This document shows positions 15,638-25,084 of a stretch of DNA of 64,000 nucleotides, piece after piece. Source of the stretch: Treponema sp. Its GTDB lineage: Bacteria > Spirochaetota > Spirochaetia > Treponematales > Treponemataceae. The stretch lies in the NCBI GenBank assembly GCA_022640795.1, contig JALCCK010000002.1:27701-91700 (forward strand), read 5' to 3'. Each line of letters begins with the position of its first letter. Positions within the stretch are counted from its first letter, which is position 1. Under the pieces are notes generated by a model. It saw only the letters and a list, made by a program, of their open reading frames with translations, was not told where the DNA came from and ran no database searches. Position numbers and translations under genes: made by a program.

Positions 15638-18600
15638 TCATTTTTTCTTCAGGACTTTCTTTCCTTTTTTATTTTGTAATGCAGCGGTAAATGTTTCTGC
15701 ATGAAACCCGGCAGCCTCTTTTGCGGAAGCCAGATATGTATAGAACCGCATAAGTTGTGCAGCCCTTTTGGGTGTCGCTGTCATTAGATCTATGGCAATC
15801 ATATACCAGAGACTGCTGTCGGACCGTTCTTTGTTAAACCACTGTACTCCGTTGAATTCGTTTACACCTGCAAGAATTTTACCGTAGGGTGGATTCACCA
15901 GCAGTTCCGCCGCTTTTCCTGCCGAGTTTTTAAATTTTGCATCGGAAAGTACTGGTCTTTCAGCTTCAGAAAGAATGAACATCCGGTTTAATGCATCCCT
16001 GACGGTTTTTTGTGCCGAATCGTCTTGTTCCAGTAATTCTGAAATTTCCCGATCAAGAGACCATTGCCTCGCATATCCGCTGAACGCAAGGTCCGACATG
16101 CAGACATAGCAGACGAGTTGTTCCGGACTGCAGCTGCTGTATTGCATGCCGAGCGACAGAAATTTTGCCGCATCACCCATTTTCGCTGCAAGATCAAGGC
16201 TCTCGGCCAGCTCTTTTTTTGCCTGCGCTTTGCCGCCTTTTGTGTTTTTACAGTCCTTCGAGAGATGCTGAAAGTTTTTACTGAACGAATTGAACAGACG
16301 GACGGAATTTTGTTCGGATTCCGACCTGTTTTGAGACAATTTCCGGGATTCGGAATCGCCATCCATAAACTTTTGTGCAGTAGTGTAAAATTTTACGGCA
16401 TTCTTTTTTACTGCATCGATAATTTTTAAAGTTTTTCCGGGCGACAGGCTGCCCGCTTTCAGAAGGCTCCGGACGGACTGCAGAAATTCCGGTGAAATAA
16501 AATTCTTTAAATCAGCATAAAGCTCCCGATATAGAATACGTTCCCACTCGACGGCAAGATTTGCAGAACCTTTACCACCAAGCGCTGTATAGAGTATGCT
16601 GTATTTATGATCGGGAGTGTCTCTTTCCTGATGTATATCTGTCATTACCTGATATTCAAATCCGTTCAGACTGATGAACATTCCGTTTTTGCAAATGTCG
16701 GAGTTCTTCCGTATAAACCATAGGCCTGTATGATTTTCTCTGAACAGAAGGTAATAGTCCTCATCCGGCGTGAGTCCGAGACCTTCTGCAATGGATTTTG
16801 TTTTTAAAACAACGTCGTGTTCACCGCTTCCTGTTTTGACTGCGTACTGGCAGGACTGATTTATCCATCCTGCTGCCTGCTCGTATTTGTTATTGTAAAA
16901 GATGATTGCTTTTTCATCGTTAAAAGCATTGCTGTAGGCAAAAACATTTTCGTTTATCATACCATTATTCCACACGTCGAAAAAGAGAAAATTTTCAATC
17001 TGTGCAAAAAGGTATCTCTTTTTCAGAAGCGGAAATATATCGTGCCGATGCCGGTTCAGAAGTTCTTTGTCCGGTTTTTCATCGCGATATGCTTTGGTAT
17101 ATTCCATCCCGTATTTTTCTTCAAAACCTTCTATCTGACCGTGTCCGAACATTGGAAGCCCCGGCATTGTAATCATGAGCGTACAAACGCCGAAATATTT
17201 GTCGCCTTTTCCAAATTGTGCAACAGCTGTTTCTTCATCAGGGTTGTTCATAAAATTAACGAATCGTTTTAAAACCTGTGGATCGAATTTTATCGTATTT
17301 TTTACCGTGTCACGATATTTCTGGTTTTCTTCTTTTTTGAGCATATTCATGAATGCGCTGTTGTAGACACGGTGCATTCCCAGCGTCCGCACAAAATAAC
17401 CTTCCATCATCCAGAACGCTTCTGCGAGAAGCAAAGTATCAGGAACCTCTTTTGCGACGCGGTCAACGACTTCCCTCCAGAATTCGTTTGGTATGGCATT
17501 TTCGAATTGCTCTGAATTCATTGCATATTCGCTTCTGGTTGCGATGTCTCCTCCGTGTCCCGGCTCCGGATACCAGAGGCGCCGGATATGCTTTTTTGCA
17601 AGTACCATTGCGGCATCGAATCTGATTATCGGAAAATTGCGGGCGACATGCAGAATTTCCTGTATTACGGCTTCACGTGCCTGCGGATTCAGAAAATCTA
17701 TCTGGGCTGTATCATTCCACGGCATGCCGGTCCCATCGTTCCCGTGATAAATGTACCTGACGTCTCCGGTCTGATGATCAACACGCTTGAAGACTACTGC
17801 ACAGTCCGTTTTATCAAAATAGTGGTCTTCCAGGTAGACGCCGATCCGGCTGTTCATTGAAAGATTCTCGCCGCTGAATGTATACTGCGGAAACGGACAA
17901 TCAGTTCTCTGCATAAAAAGTTCCGGACGTTCATTAATCCATTTAGAATCCATGCCGGTATGATTGGGGACCATATCCGACGCTAGCCGTATGCCTCGTG
18001 CCCATAACCGCCGCCGCAGATTATCAAGCGCTTCCCATCCGCCGAGATTCTGTGCAATATCATAATCATAGAGGCTGTAAGCACTTGCCGCTGCTTCCGG
18101 ATTTCCACAATACTGTTTTATCTTTTTGCTTGCATAACTTCGTTCCCAGATACCTATAAGCCAGAGGCCGGTAAAACCTTCTTCTGCAAGCATATCAAGT
18201 TCCTTATCGGGAATTTGATCAAGTCTGGTTATTTTTTCCCTGTATTCCTTGGAAAGCTGATCAAGCCAGACAAGAACAGTTTTTGCTATAAGAACGACTT
18301 TTGGCATCCATTCGCGGTCGGGACTATACCGTTCATATTCTTTCATGAGGTTTTCATAACTGTACGGAGCCATTTTCACTTCACCGCCGTTAACCGGACC
18401 CCATGCCGGTTTTTCTTCTTCTGTTATCGTATCGATTCCTGCTAGCAGGCGTTTTAACCAGTCTCCCAGCAAATTCATCCAGTTCTTTCTGATATAGTCC
18501 AGCTGTCCTTTTAAATTGTTCGGGCTGAAAAGAACGGGTTCCTTTAAGAACGTTATAAGATCATGATTATATTTACCGAGAACAGGTTCCTTTTTGAAAT

Positions 18601-19189
18601 AGGCCTGGATGAACTCCCATGTTTCTTCATAAAGCGGATTTTTTGCAAGTTTGAAATGGTTGAACAGAATACTGAATGGTCTGAACGCAGGATTTTCATT
18701 TGCCATATGGAGCATTATTAGTTCTTCCAGTGCGGCTTCTTTGTTTGTCCGTATACGATTTCCGGCTGTATCCGTTCCTGCGCCCGACAGGTAGGCTTCC
18801 TCTGTCTGTTCATTGCGATAGACTGCAAGCGGTGGAAATTCCTGTGTAAACTCAAGCAGGATTTCATCTACTTTGTCAGTACCGAATTCTGCCGTAAGCC
18901 CGGTAAGTAAATTTGCAAATGAAGTACTTTTTTTATTTTTCCGATAGATAGTACAAATGTAATGAAAAATTTCATCAATGAGCCCCATAGCGTTGAGGTT
19001 CCCTGCGGAAATACGTCTTTCAGGAGTTCCTTCTTTGTCGAAGAGCGTATTAAGCTTTTCAGCGAAAAGCCGGACCTGTCTCATGTCATGTAAAACAGCA
19101 TTCCCTGTCGAGCTGAAAATAACCCCGCTGAATTTACAACTGCTGCGGATTTGCCTGCTTATGTGAAATTCATTGTAAGAACTGTTCAT
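15638..19189 (-). CDS. large GH13-like alpha-amylase-family protein
   Basis: 1183 residues, roughly twice a typical GH13 enzyme. The (beta/alpha)8 core is recognisable: DMVPNHTG (near 408), the nucleophile Asp in IRFDAAM (near 523) and the acid/base Glu in LLLAEAFW (near 588). The fourth conserved region reads FMNNPDEE (near 648), so the usual His of NHD is Pro. An N-terminal helical region of about 300 residues and a C-terminal extension of about 350 residues surround it. No signal peptide is evident, so it should be cytoplasmic, probably acting on glycogen or maltodextrins with MalQ. It overlaps malQ by 4 nt and has GGGAGG before its ATG. Confidence 0.82.
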   Translation of the reverse strand: MNSSYNEFHISRQIRSSCKFSGVIFSSTGNAVLHDMRQVRLFAEKLNTLFDKEGTPERRISAGNLNAMGLIDEIFHYICTIYRKNKKSTSFANLLTGLTAEFGTDKVDEILLEFTQEFPPLAVYRNEQTEEAYLSGAGTDTAGNRIRTNKEAALEELIMLHMANENPAFRPFSILFNHFKLAKNPLYEETWEFIQAYFKKEPVLGKYNHDLITFLKEPVLFSPNNLKGQLDYIRKNWMNLLGDWLKRLLAGIDTITEEEKPAWGPVNGGEVKMAPYSYENLMKEYERYSPDREWMPKVVLIAKTVLVWLDQLSKEYREKITRLDQIPDKELDMLAEEGFTGLWLIGIWERSYASKKIKQYCGNPEAAASAYSLYDYDIAQNLGGWEALDNLRRRLWARGIRLASDMVPNHTGMDSKWINERPELFMQRTDCPFPQYTFSGENLSMNSRIGVYLEDHYFDKTDCAVVFKRVDHQTGDVRYIYHGNDGTGMPWNDTAQIDFLNPQAREAVIQEILHVARNFPIIRFDAAMVLAKKHIRRLWYPEPGHGGDIATRSEYAMNSEQFENAIPNEFWREVVDRVAKEVPDTLLLAEAFWMMEGYFVRTLGMHRVYNSAFMNMLKKEENQKYRDTVKNTIKFDPQVLKRFVNFMNNPDEETAVAQFGKGDKYFGVCTLMITMPGLPMFGHGQIEGFEEKYGMEYTKAYRDEKPDKELLNRHRHDIFPLLKKRYLFAQIENFLFFDVWNNGMINENVFAYSNAFNDEKAIIFYNNKYEQAAGWINQSCQYAVKTGSGEHDVVLKTKSIAEGLGLTPDEDYYLLFRENHTGLWFIRKNSDICKNGMFISLNGFEYQVMTDIHQERDTPDHKYSILYTALGGKGSANLAVEWERILYRELYADLKNFISPEFLQSVRSLLKAGSLSPGKTLKIIDAVKKNAVKFYTTAQKFMDGDSESRKLSQNRSESEQNSVRLFNSFSKNFQHLSKDCKNTKGGKAQAKKELAESLDLAAKMGDAAKFLSLGMQYSSCSPEQLVCYVCMSDLAFSGYARQWSLDREISELLEQDDSAQKTVRDALNRMFILSEAERPVLSDAKFKNSAGKAAELLVNPPYGKILAGVNEFNGVQWFNKERSDSSLWYMIAIDLMTATPKRAAQLMRFYTYLASAKEAAGFHAETFTAALQNKKGKKVLKKK

Positions 19190-21231
19190 TGTACCTCCCG
19201 GTGTTTTTCGACGATTTCTTTTATTTTATTTTGAAGTTCCGTATCGGCAGAAAGAGTTTCTACGCAGACAGGCAGTTTATATGTCCAATTAAAAGAAGAT
19301 ACTGTTCCGGGAATATTTATCTGCTCTTTTAAAGGATCCGGAAGTATATAGGTATCCGACAAGTAAAGAAAATCCTGCAGCGGATGAATGCACCAGCAGC
19401 TTGTAGCAGCAGCTGCTGCCGTTAGGAGTGATTGAGCGGTTTGCTGCGAAAAAGATTTTTTTTCTTCGTCAGGATGGTTGAAATATTCCGGAAAACTTTT
19501 GACAAAAAGTGCAGCGGCGTTTCTGTCAGTACTCCACCACTGGCGAAGCGTCGGTGAGTCATGAACGGACGTCGTGACAACCGAAAGCCGCGGATATTCT
19601 TTTAAGGGAACAAACGGCTGTCCGTTTTCATTCCATCTTCTATGCCATCTGATAACACGTAAGCCAAGAATTCCTGTTTCTGCAAGGACTTCGGAAACAG
19701 ATTTCAGCGTAACGCCAAGATCTTCTCCACACGGAATCATCGGAGTTGACTGCGTGAGTGCCGGCAGAATTTTTCTTGCGTGTTTTTCCCATTCTTTTTC
19801 CTGAGCTTCATTTTTTTCAGAAAAAAGAGCCTTCAGTTTTTCTTTTTCAGAAAAAGAAAGCGACTGCCACGACGTCGACTCCGAATAAGACCATACGGGA
19901 ACGTATTTATTACGTTCAACTTCGATAATGCATCTGTTCCGCCAATATTCGGAAAGTTTCTGTTTTATCCGGGCTGCGGCATCTGCCGTACACACAGTTC
20001 CAAAATCAGTTGCGAAAATTTGCTGATCGCCTTTCAGTTCTTTTTTTAAAATCCACAGTTCTTCGCTTCCGAGACGATCCGCCAGCATGGACAGAATTGC
20101 GTGAGCTGCTTCGTGATTCCATGTTATATCTTCTACAACACTGGTCGGAATATGCGGTTGTGAAAGCCATCTTATTCGGCCGTCGTCGAATCCTGCCGTG
20201 TGCAATTCTTCACGGGAAAAAGGAACATACGGATCTGGATGGCCGAGATATGCTGTCGTATCCTGATACGGTATTGCCCAAATTCTGAAAAAACCGAGAA
20301 TATGATCCAGCCGGTAGGCATCATAGTATTCAGAAGCTGATTTCAGTCTGCTTTTCCACCAGGCATAATTGTCAGCCGCCATGTTTTTCCAGTTATAAAT
20401 AGGGAATCCCCAGCTTTGCCCCAGTCTGTTTTCCCCATCCGGCGGAGACCCCGCTTTCTGCGTTTCATCAAACAGTCCCGGTGATGCCCATACGTCGCAT
20501 GAATCCTCATTCATCATTATGGGAATGTCGCCTTTGATAATTATACCGTTTTGTCTTGCAGCAGCTGCCGATTCGGCGAGCTGTTCGTGTGCCCGCATCT
20601 GCATCCACGCATAGAACAGGTGTTTTTTTCTGTCGGTCTCTTTGTTCCACCGTTTTTCGATCTGTTCCTTAGAGAGATTTTTGTCTTTTTCTGCCCACGA
20701 TTTCCATGAGGCTTCGAGATAGTCGGTTTTCAGCGCTTTATAAACCGCATATTCTACTATCCATGGATTGGCGGCTGTCCACGCGGATATTTTTTTTTGC
20801 GTGTCCGGTATTGCCGCTTTTTCGTAGAGCATTTGTAAAAGTACTGTTTTCTCTTTCAAGATATTCTGGTAACGGTACCGTTCTGTTCCGGAATTTTCTG
20901 CGATAAACGAATCATAGTTTTCCCTGAATTTTTTATTCGTTTGATAGGTACCGGTGAATTCCGGTAAAGCTGAGAGTGAAATATAAATAGGATGAAGCGC
21001 AAAGGCTGAAAGTCCGCTGTACGGAGAGGATTGCATGCCCGTATCGTTCACCGGAAGCAACTGGATTATTTGCAGTCCGCTTTTCCTGCAGAACGGAATA
21101 AGTATTTTTAAAGATGGAAATTCTCCAATGACCGGAGAGTTTTTTGTAAGGAGCGCTCCGAGCGGTACGGCTATTCCTGTTTGTGAGCTCACTGATAAAG
21201 ATTTTCTTTGCAGTTCATTTTTATTCGGCAT
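19186..21231 (-). CDS. malQ: 4-alpha-glucanotransferase (amylomaltase, GH77)
   Basis: 681 residues. MalQ transfers maltodextrin segments between alpha-1,4-glucans. The GH77 nucleophile Asp is in YRLDHILGFFRIW (near 307) and the acid/base Glu in CGEDLGV (near 503). The long form resembles plant DPE2/bacterial MalQ cores rather than the short Thermus enzyme. TATAAT (minus strand, 21239-21244) ends 7 nt before the ATG and no Shine-Dalgarno is present. The 4-nt stop/start overlap with the GH13 gene indicates translational coupling and a joint role in glucan metabolism. Confidence 0.93.
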   Translation of the reverse strand: MPNKNELQRKSLSVSSQTGIAVPLGALLTKNSPVIGEFPSLKILIPFCRKSGLQIIQLLPVNDTGMQSSPYSGLSAFALHPIYISLSALPEFTGTYQTNKKFRENYDSFIAENSGTERYRYQNILKEKTVLLQMLYEKAAIPDTQKKISAWTAANPWIVEYAVYKALKTDYLEASWKSWAEKDKNLSKEQIEKRWNKETDRKKHLFYAWMQMRAHEQLAESAAAARQNGIIIKGDIPIMMNEDSCDVWASPGLFDETQKAGSPPDGENRLGQSWGFPIYNWKNMAADNYAWWKSRLKSASEYYDAYRLDHILGFFRIWAIPYQDTTAYLGHPDPYVPFSREELHTAGFDDGRIRWLSQPHIPTSVVEDITWNHEAAHAILSMLADRLGSEELWILKKELKGDQQIFATDFGTVCTADAAARIKQKLSEYWRNRCIIEVERNKYVPVWSYSESTSWQSLSFSEKEKLKALFSEKNEAQEKEWEKHARKILPALTQSTPMIPCGEDLGVTLKSVSEVLAETGILGLRVIRWHRRWNENGQPFVPLKEYPRLSVVTTSVHDSPTLRQWWSTDRNAAALFVKSFPEYFNHPDEEKKSFSQQTAQSLLTAAAAATSCWCIHPLQDFLYLSDTYILPDPLKEQINIPGTVSSFNWTYKLPVCVETLSADTELQNKIKEIVEKHREVQ

Positions 21232-21335
21232 ATACGTAATTATAACATGTTTTCTTTACTTGGGAATTATTTTTACTCTTTTAAATCATGTCTTATAACA
21301 GAGTTAAAATTTATAGTACCTCACGTGACTGTCTT

Positions 21336-22367
21336 TTACTGGTTTTTTATGAATCCTGTTTTCCAGTGCCAGAACGGCCGGGCAAGTTTGTTTGAAAACG
21401 GCTGGACTCTGTTAAAGTCCGGCAGCCACGACGTGTCTGTTGAAAGTTCCTGGTAAAAAAGATATTCGAATTCATAGGCATCAATAAGATCCCGCAAGTC
21501 TCTGTCTTCTCTTTTGTTTACAATTCTATTGCTGATGGTTTTCAATGCAGTTCTTCTTTTCTGCAGATCATTTTCTGATGTTTTGAATGGAACGGGAGTA
21601 TATTGCGACATGAGGGAAATACAGGCCCTGCCGTCTGCGTGCTTTTTAAGCCACTCGAGCGTATCCACCGTTTCTTCAAATTTTCCCGGAAGAAAAAGAT
21701 GACGGATAATGGTTCCCTGCTCCAGTTTTTCTTTTGTCACTCCGTTTACCGTTTTATCTGTTATGCTGACCGGAAAATTTGTTATCATCCATATTATTGC
21801 TTTTTCAGCAACCTCCGGATAATCTTCAGCTGCAAAAAGTTCTGCAGACAGTTCTTTGTTCAGCGTCTTCAAATCCGGGAGCCAGATAGTGACAAGATCT
21901 TTCAGAAGTTCAAGCATTTCTACCGTTTCGTATGCTGAAGAATTCCAGCAATAGGGAATCGTGAGCCCAGCCCTCCTTGCATCATACAGATACTCTGCGA
22001 GCTGCGGAATACAATGGCTCCCGGTGACAAGATTGATATTTTCGGCTCCTGCATCTTCCAGCTGCAGACACATCTCGGTAAATTCCCGGGTTGTTACAGT
22101 CCGTCCCGTCCCGAGCTGCGAAATCTGGTAGTTCTGGCAAAAGGCACAGTGCAGCGTACAACCGGTAAAAAAGATAGTCCCGCTGCCTCCATGTACGGTA
22201 ATCAGCGGTTCTTCACCGAAATGCAGCCCGGCTGAGGCTATCCGTATTTCTTTCTGTTCTCCGCAGAAGCCCGTAGAACCTGCAGTTCTGTCCACTCCGC
22301 AGGCTCTCGGACACTGCATACAATTCGAATAATAGCTTCGAATTTCACTTTGTGATAGTTTTTTCAA
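21336..22367 (-). CDS. radical SAM protein, PflA-like (COG1313 type)
   Basis: 343 residues starting at TTG 22367, 1 nt after the stop of the upstream gene. The [4Fe-4S]-SAM motif is TGCTLHCAFC (Cys70, 74, 77). Extra cysteines in the N-terminus (16, 19, 23, 35) may bind a second metal centre. The sequence resembles 'putative pyruvate formate-lyase activating enzyme' proteins, whose real substrate is often unknown. No glycyl-radical enzyme gene is nearby, so activation of Pfl is not assumed. The rare TTG start suggests reduced or coupled translation. Confidence 0.85.
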   Translation of the reverse strand: MKKLSQSEIRSYYSNCMQCPRACGVDRTAGSTGFCGEQKEIRIASAGLHFGEEPLITVHGGSGTIFFTGCTLHCAFCQNYQISQLGTGRTVTTREFTEMCLQLEDAGAENINLVTGSHCIPQLAEYLYDARRAGLTIPYCWNSSAYETVEMLELLKDLVTIWLPDLKTLNKELSAELFAAEDYPEVAEKAIIWMITNFPVSITDKTVNGVTKEKLEQGTIIRHLFLPGKFEETVDTLEWLKKHADGRACISLMSQYTPVPFKTSENDLQKRRTALKTISNRIVNKREDRDLRDLIDAYEFEYLFYQELSTDTSWLPDFNRVQPFSNKLARPFWHWKTGFIKNQ

Positions 22368-22368
22368 T

Positions 22369-22773
22369 TTAAAGCGCCTTTTTTGAAAGCAGCATGGACA
22401 TCATTTCACTCAACGTGCCGATGGGAAGAGCTTCCGCTTCAAAATTTACCAGGCGGGCTATTTCCTTCCAGTCTTTTTTATCTAAAGAGTCTGTCTCTTC
22501 TTCTTCATTATTTAAAAAAGAATGCAGTGCGGCGATTTTTTCCATATGTTCTTCGGTGGGTTCGTTTGCCGGATCTGGGGAATTGGAAACAAAGGTGGTA
22601 AACCAGTAATCCGCAAGTGATTCCGGCAGTTCTGCCAGACCCTGATTGTTCTTTACAAACAAAGTCATTATTTTACGACTTGCCTGTATTCCGTCATAGC
22701 GTTCCCCGTAATCAGCATATTCCTGTTTGACTATTCTTCGTGAATCTGATAGAAATTTTTGTATATCAGTCAT
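22369..22773 (-). CDS. hypothetical acidic protein
   Basis: 134 residues, not recognised. Mostly helical and acidic in its second half, with no signal peptide or membrane segment. TAAGAT preceded by TG (minus strand, -10 at 22780-22785) ends 6 nt before the ATG, again without a ribosome-binding site. It leads a two-gene unit with the radical SAM gene (1-nt gap), so a supporting role for that enzyme is possible but unproven. Confidence 0.7.
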   Translation of the reverse strand: MTDIQKFLSDSRRIVKQEYADYGERYDGIQASRKIMTLFVKNNQGLAELPESLADYWFTTFVSNSPDPANEPTEEHMEKIAALHSFLNNEEEETDSLDKKDWKEIARLVNFEAEALPIGTLSEMMSMLLSKKAL

Positions 22774-22888
22774 GAGTCTATCTTATCAAATTTGCTTCTG
22801 TTACAAAAGAGCTTCCGGCAGGCTGAATTTTTGTCATAAATTTTACTGTTAAAAAGCTTAATTATTTATCCTTTTAGTGGATTTTTTC

Positions 22889-22917
22889 TTGACATTTATA
22901 AGAAGTAAACATAAACT
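22889..22917 (+). promoter_or_regulatory. sigma70 promoter of the PTS IIA gene (leaderless geometry)
   Basis: TTGACA at 22889-22894, an optimal 17-nt spacer and TAAACT at 22912-22917. The ATG follows after exactly 6 nt, with no Shine-Dalgarno. Confidence 0.8.
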
Positions 22918-22923
22918 AAAGTT

Positions 22924-23370
22924 ATGGACTTAAGAACTGTTTTAACACCCGATACAGTGAATCTTCACCTCAAGGGAACAACAAAAGAAGAAATTATTGA
23001 CGAGATGCTGGAAATCCTCGTAAAAGCTGGTAAAGTTACCGATAAAGTTGCGGCACGTGAATGTGTCTTGGATCGTGAACGTAAAATGTCGACCGGAATG
23101 AAACATGGTATTGCTATTCCCCATGGAAAAACCGATACTATTTCTGATCTGGTTGCCTGCATCGGTATATCGGACAATCCGGTGGATTTTGATTCGCTTG
23201 ATCAGGAACCGTGCCGTATATTTATTATGACATTGTCACCGGTGAATAAGACCGGCCCGCATCTGCAGTTTCTCGCAGAAGTAAGTCTTTTGTTTAAGAG
23301 TGCAGATAAACGCCAGCAGATTCTTAATACACAGGATAAAGCTGAAGTCATTAAAATTCTGACAGAATAG
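22924..23370 (+). CDS. PTS fructose/nitrogen-type IIA domain protein
   Basis: 148 residues, a stand-alone EIIA of the Fru/Ntr family. The phosphorylatable His is His67 in AIPHGK. Such single-domain IIA proteins receive phosphate from HPr or NPr and usually regulate rather than transport. HPr and HPr kinase are encoded at 55071-56385, but no enzyme I or IIB/IIC gene is in the window. With HprK present, a regulatory phosphorelay is the simplest reading. A terminator follows. Confidence 0.88.
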   Translation: MDLRTVLTPDTVNLHLKGTTKEEIIDEMLEILVKAGKVTDKVAARECVLDRERKMSTGMKHGIAIPHGKTDTISDLVACIGISDNPVDFDSLDQEPCRIFIMTLSPVNKTGPHLQFLAEVSLLFKSADKRQQILNTQDKAEVIKILTE

Positions 23371-23390
23371 CTTTTTTTGTGTGTTGAAGC

Positions 23391-23425
23391 AGACCTTTAT
23401 GTGCGGCATAGAGGTCTTTTTTTTT
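23391..23425 (+). terminator. intrinsic terminator after the PTS IIA gene
   Basis: The stem AGACCT (23391-23396) and AGGTCT (23412-23417) is extended by inner TATG/CATA pairing and followed by about nine T. Confidence 0.85.
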
Positions 23426-23451
23426 GTTTTTATGAGCGGAGCCTGAAGAAT

Positions 23452-24000
23452 ATGAAAATAGAAAAGGAATTCACTGCTGATAAGCACTTTTTATATACTA
23501 GTGAAGGCGAGAAAGTGCCGACGGACGATATGAGTGTTTTTGAAATTTCAGATCAGAATGCAGCTGATGTTGCATCGGTTGTAGCCGGAATTACGGAGGG
23601 AAAAATGTACACGGTATCTGACCGTCCTGTCGTTCTTGAAATTTCCGGAAAAACAGTTGAGCCCGAAGAGGGAATGTACAATGAAGCTTTTCTTGCATAC
23701 CTCAGAGAAATTCTGAAATCTTTTGATGAATACGGACTTCACGCGATAATCAGTCCCGTTGCAGGAGCGGACCTTGCGAATCCGGCTGCCGCGGAGCTGT
23801 TCACAGCTGCGGCAAAACATATTGCCAGAAGAATAAAAGACTGCAGGTCAGTGATTGGATTTACTATTCCCGATACCGCGGCAGAAAACGAGGATTTTGT
23901 TTCCGCATATATTCAGGAACTGCAAAAAAAGCATTCGCAGTATGTTTTTTTTGCACGAGAAAAGACCGACGGCTTTTACAATGACGTCGTTTTGTATTAA
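23452..24000 (+). CDS. hypothetical protein with a glycosidase-like half-barrel sequence
   Basis: 182 residues from ATG 23452. Upstream in-frame starts would lie inside the terminator. Function not recognised. The region about 75-155 resembles part of a GH5-like TIM barrel: a helix AFLAYLREILKSFDEYGL followed by HAIISPV, then a helix and SVIGFTIP. Catalytic acids cannot be assigned and the domain is only half of a barrel. No signal peptide is present. It may be a truncated or repurposed relative of glycoside hydrolases; this is weak pattern evidence. Confidence 0.65.
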   Translation: MKIEKEFTADKHFLYTSEGEKVPTDDMSVFEISDQNAADVASVVAGITEGKMYTVSDRPVVLEISGKTVEPEEGMYNEAFLAYLREILKSFDEYGLHAIISPVAGADLANPAAAELFTAAAKHIARRIKDCRSVIGFTIPDTAAENEDFVSAYIQELQKKHSQYVFFAREKTDGFYNDVVLY

Positions 24001-24119
24001 ATGTAAACATATGCAGAATATTCTTAAAAATTGCATCTAACTGCTTGCTTAAAACGGTAATTTGTGGTAAAAAAAACTCTATTATTTTGGAGATTTAATT
24101 TCCGAATGTGGGAGGTATT

Positions 24120-24893
24120 TTGAAAGAAATTTCCGGACACAGGCAATTCAAAATAATGAGTGTGATTATTTTATTTTTGTCGATTTTTATTGCGGTTGTT
24201 TCTGTTTTTATTGCAACGGTTTTTCCGGCCCCTGTTTTTGTTCCTTCTGTAACTCTTTCTACCGACATAACTCCTGCAACGCAGGATCAGGAATTAGAAG
24301 TTTCGTTCACTGATAATTTTGTACCAGAAGCTAAATCTTTTTCAATTGTCGAAGACGACAAGGGGCTTGTCCTGTATAGGAATCCTGTATCCCGCGGAGC
24401 TGTTGAATGGTTTTATATGCATATTACCGGAAACAGAGAGGTAACATTATCTGTTCTTGAGGCGGCCGATGAAAATGATATTCCACTTTCTCTGGCTTTT
24501 GCCCTTGCGCATACGGAGAGCGGATACAACATTGAGGCATATAACAGAAACTCAAATAGTTCTATAGACAGGGGTTTGTTTCAACTGAATAATGCATCTT
24601 TTCCTAATTTGAGCCGTGATGATTTTTATGATCCGGCGACAAATGCGAAATACGGGCTTGCCCATCTTCGATTTTGTCTTAATACGGCTGGCAACGAGAT
24701 TACCGCGCTGGCTATGTATAATGCAGGTACGAATAAGGTTAGAAAAAACAGTACTCCGCAGGTAACTCTTAACTATGTGAGTAAAATCGTAAATTATCGT
24801 GACAGTCTGGACCGCTTATTTGATATAGAGGTCGTTTCTTTTTACGGTGACGAAGTTTTAAACGGTCAGACAGCGGTTATAGCGAAAAAATAG
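24120..24893 (+). CDS. lytic transglycosylase, SLT domain
   Basis: 257 residues. TTG at 24120 is preferred because GGGAGG (24109-24114) lies 5 nt upstream; a GTG at 24108 overlaps that site. One N-terminal membrane segment (about 13-40) anchors the protein with its C-terminus in the periplasm. The SLT domain (about 105-235) has the catalytic Glu in ALAHTESGYN, then DRGLFQLN, GLAHLRF and ALAMYNAG, as in Slt-type enzymes that cleave the MurNAc-GlcNAc bond with 1,6-anhydro formation. A weak promoter, TTGCTT-N17-TAAAAA (24045-24073), lies upstream. Confidence 0.85.
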   Translation: MKEISGHRQFKIMSVIILFLSIFIAVVSVFIATVFPAPVFVPSVTLSTDITPATQDQELEVSFTDNFVPEAKSFSIVEDDKGLVLYRNPVSRGAVEWFYMHITGNREVTLSVLEAADENDIPLSLAFALAHTESGYNIEAYNRNSNSSIDRGLFQLNNASFPNLSRDDFYDPATNAKYGLAHLRFCLNTAGNEITALAMYNAGTNKVRKNSTPQVTLNYVSKIVNYRDSLDRLFDIEVVSFYGDEVLNGQTAVIAKK

Positions 24894-24911
24894 AAAAGCT
24901 GTTGGTGATGG

Positions 24912-24958
24912 AAAAGCGCTATTATTGTGATAAAAATCACAATAATAGCGCTTTTTTT
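24912..24958. terminator. 20-bp perfect hairpin that doubles as a Rex-type operator
   Basis: The arms 24912-24931 and 24936-24955 are perfect inverted repeats of 20 bp separated by AAAA, and the right arm runs into a T tract, so it should terminate the lytic transglycosylase transcript. Its centre, TTGTGATAAAAATCACAA (24925-24942), matches the Rex operator consensus TTGTGA-N6-TCACAA exactly. It lies about 140 bp before rex. Confidence 0.85.
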
Positions 24959-25009
24959 ATCTATTCAGGTTATGGTATCTGATTATGACTGAATACCCGG
25001 TAAAAATGA

Positions 25010-25039
25010 TTGACGCTGTGTGATACTTTCCTGTATGAT
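25010..25039 (+). promoter_or_regulatory. probable rex promoter
   Basis: TTGACG at 25010-25015, an 18-nt spacer and TATGAT at 25034-25039. The predicted start, about 25046, lies just before the proximal Rex site, so bound Rex would block initiation or elongation. Confidence 0.5.
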
Positions 25040-25050
25040 AGGCATATATT

Positions 25051-25068
25051 CTGTGATAAAATTCACAG
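25051..25068. promoter_or_regulatory. Rex operator upstream of rex
   Basis: CTGTGATAAAATTCACAG is a perfect dyad with 6-bp arms and a 6-bp spacer, close to the Rex consensus. It ends 16 nt before the rex GTG, pointing to autoregulation. Confidence 0.75.
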
Positions 25069-25084
25069 GAAAGGTGCCGTTATC

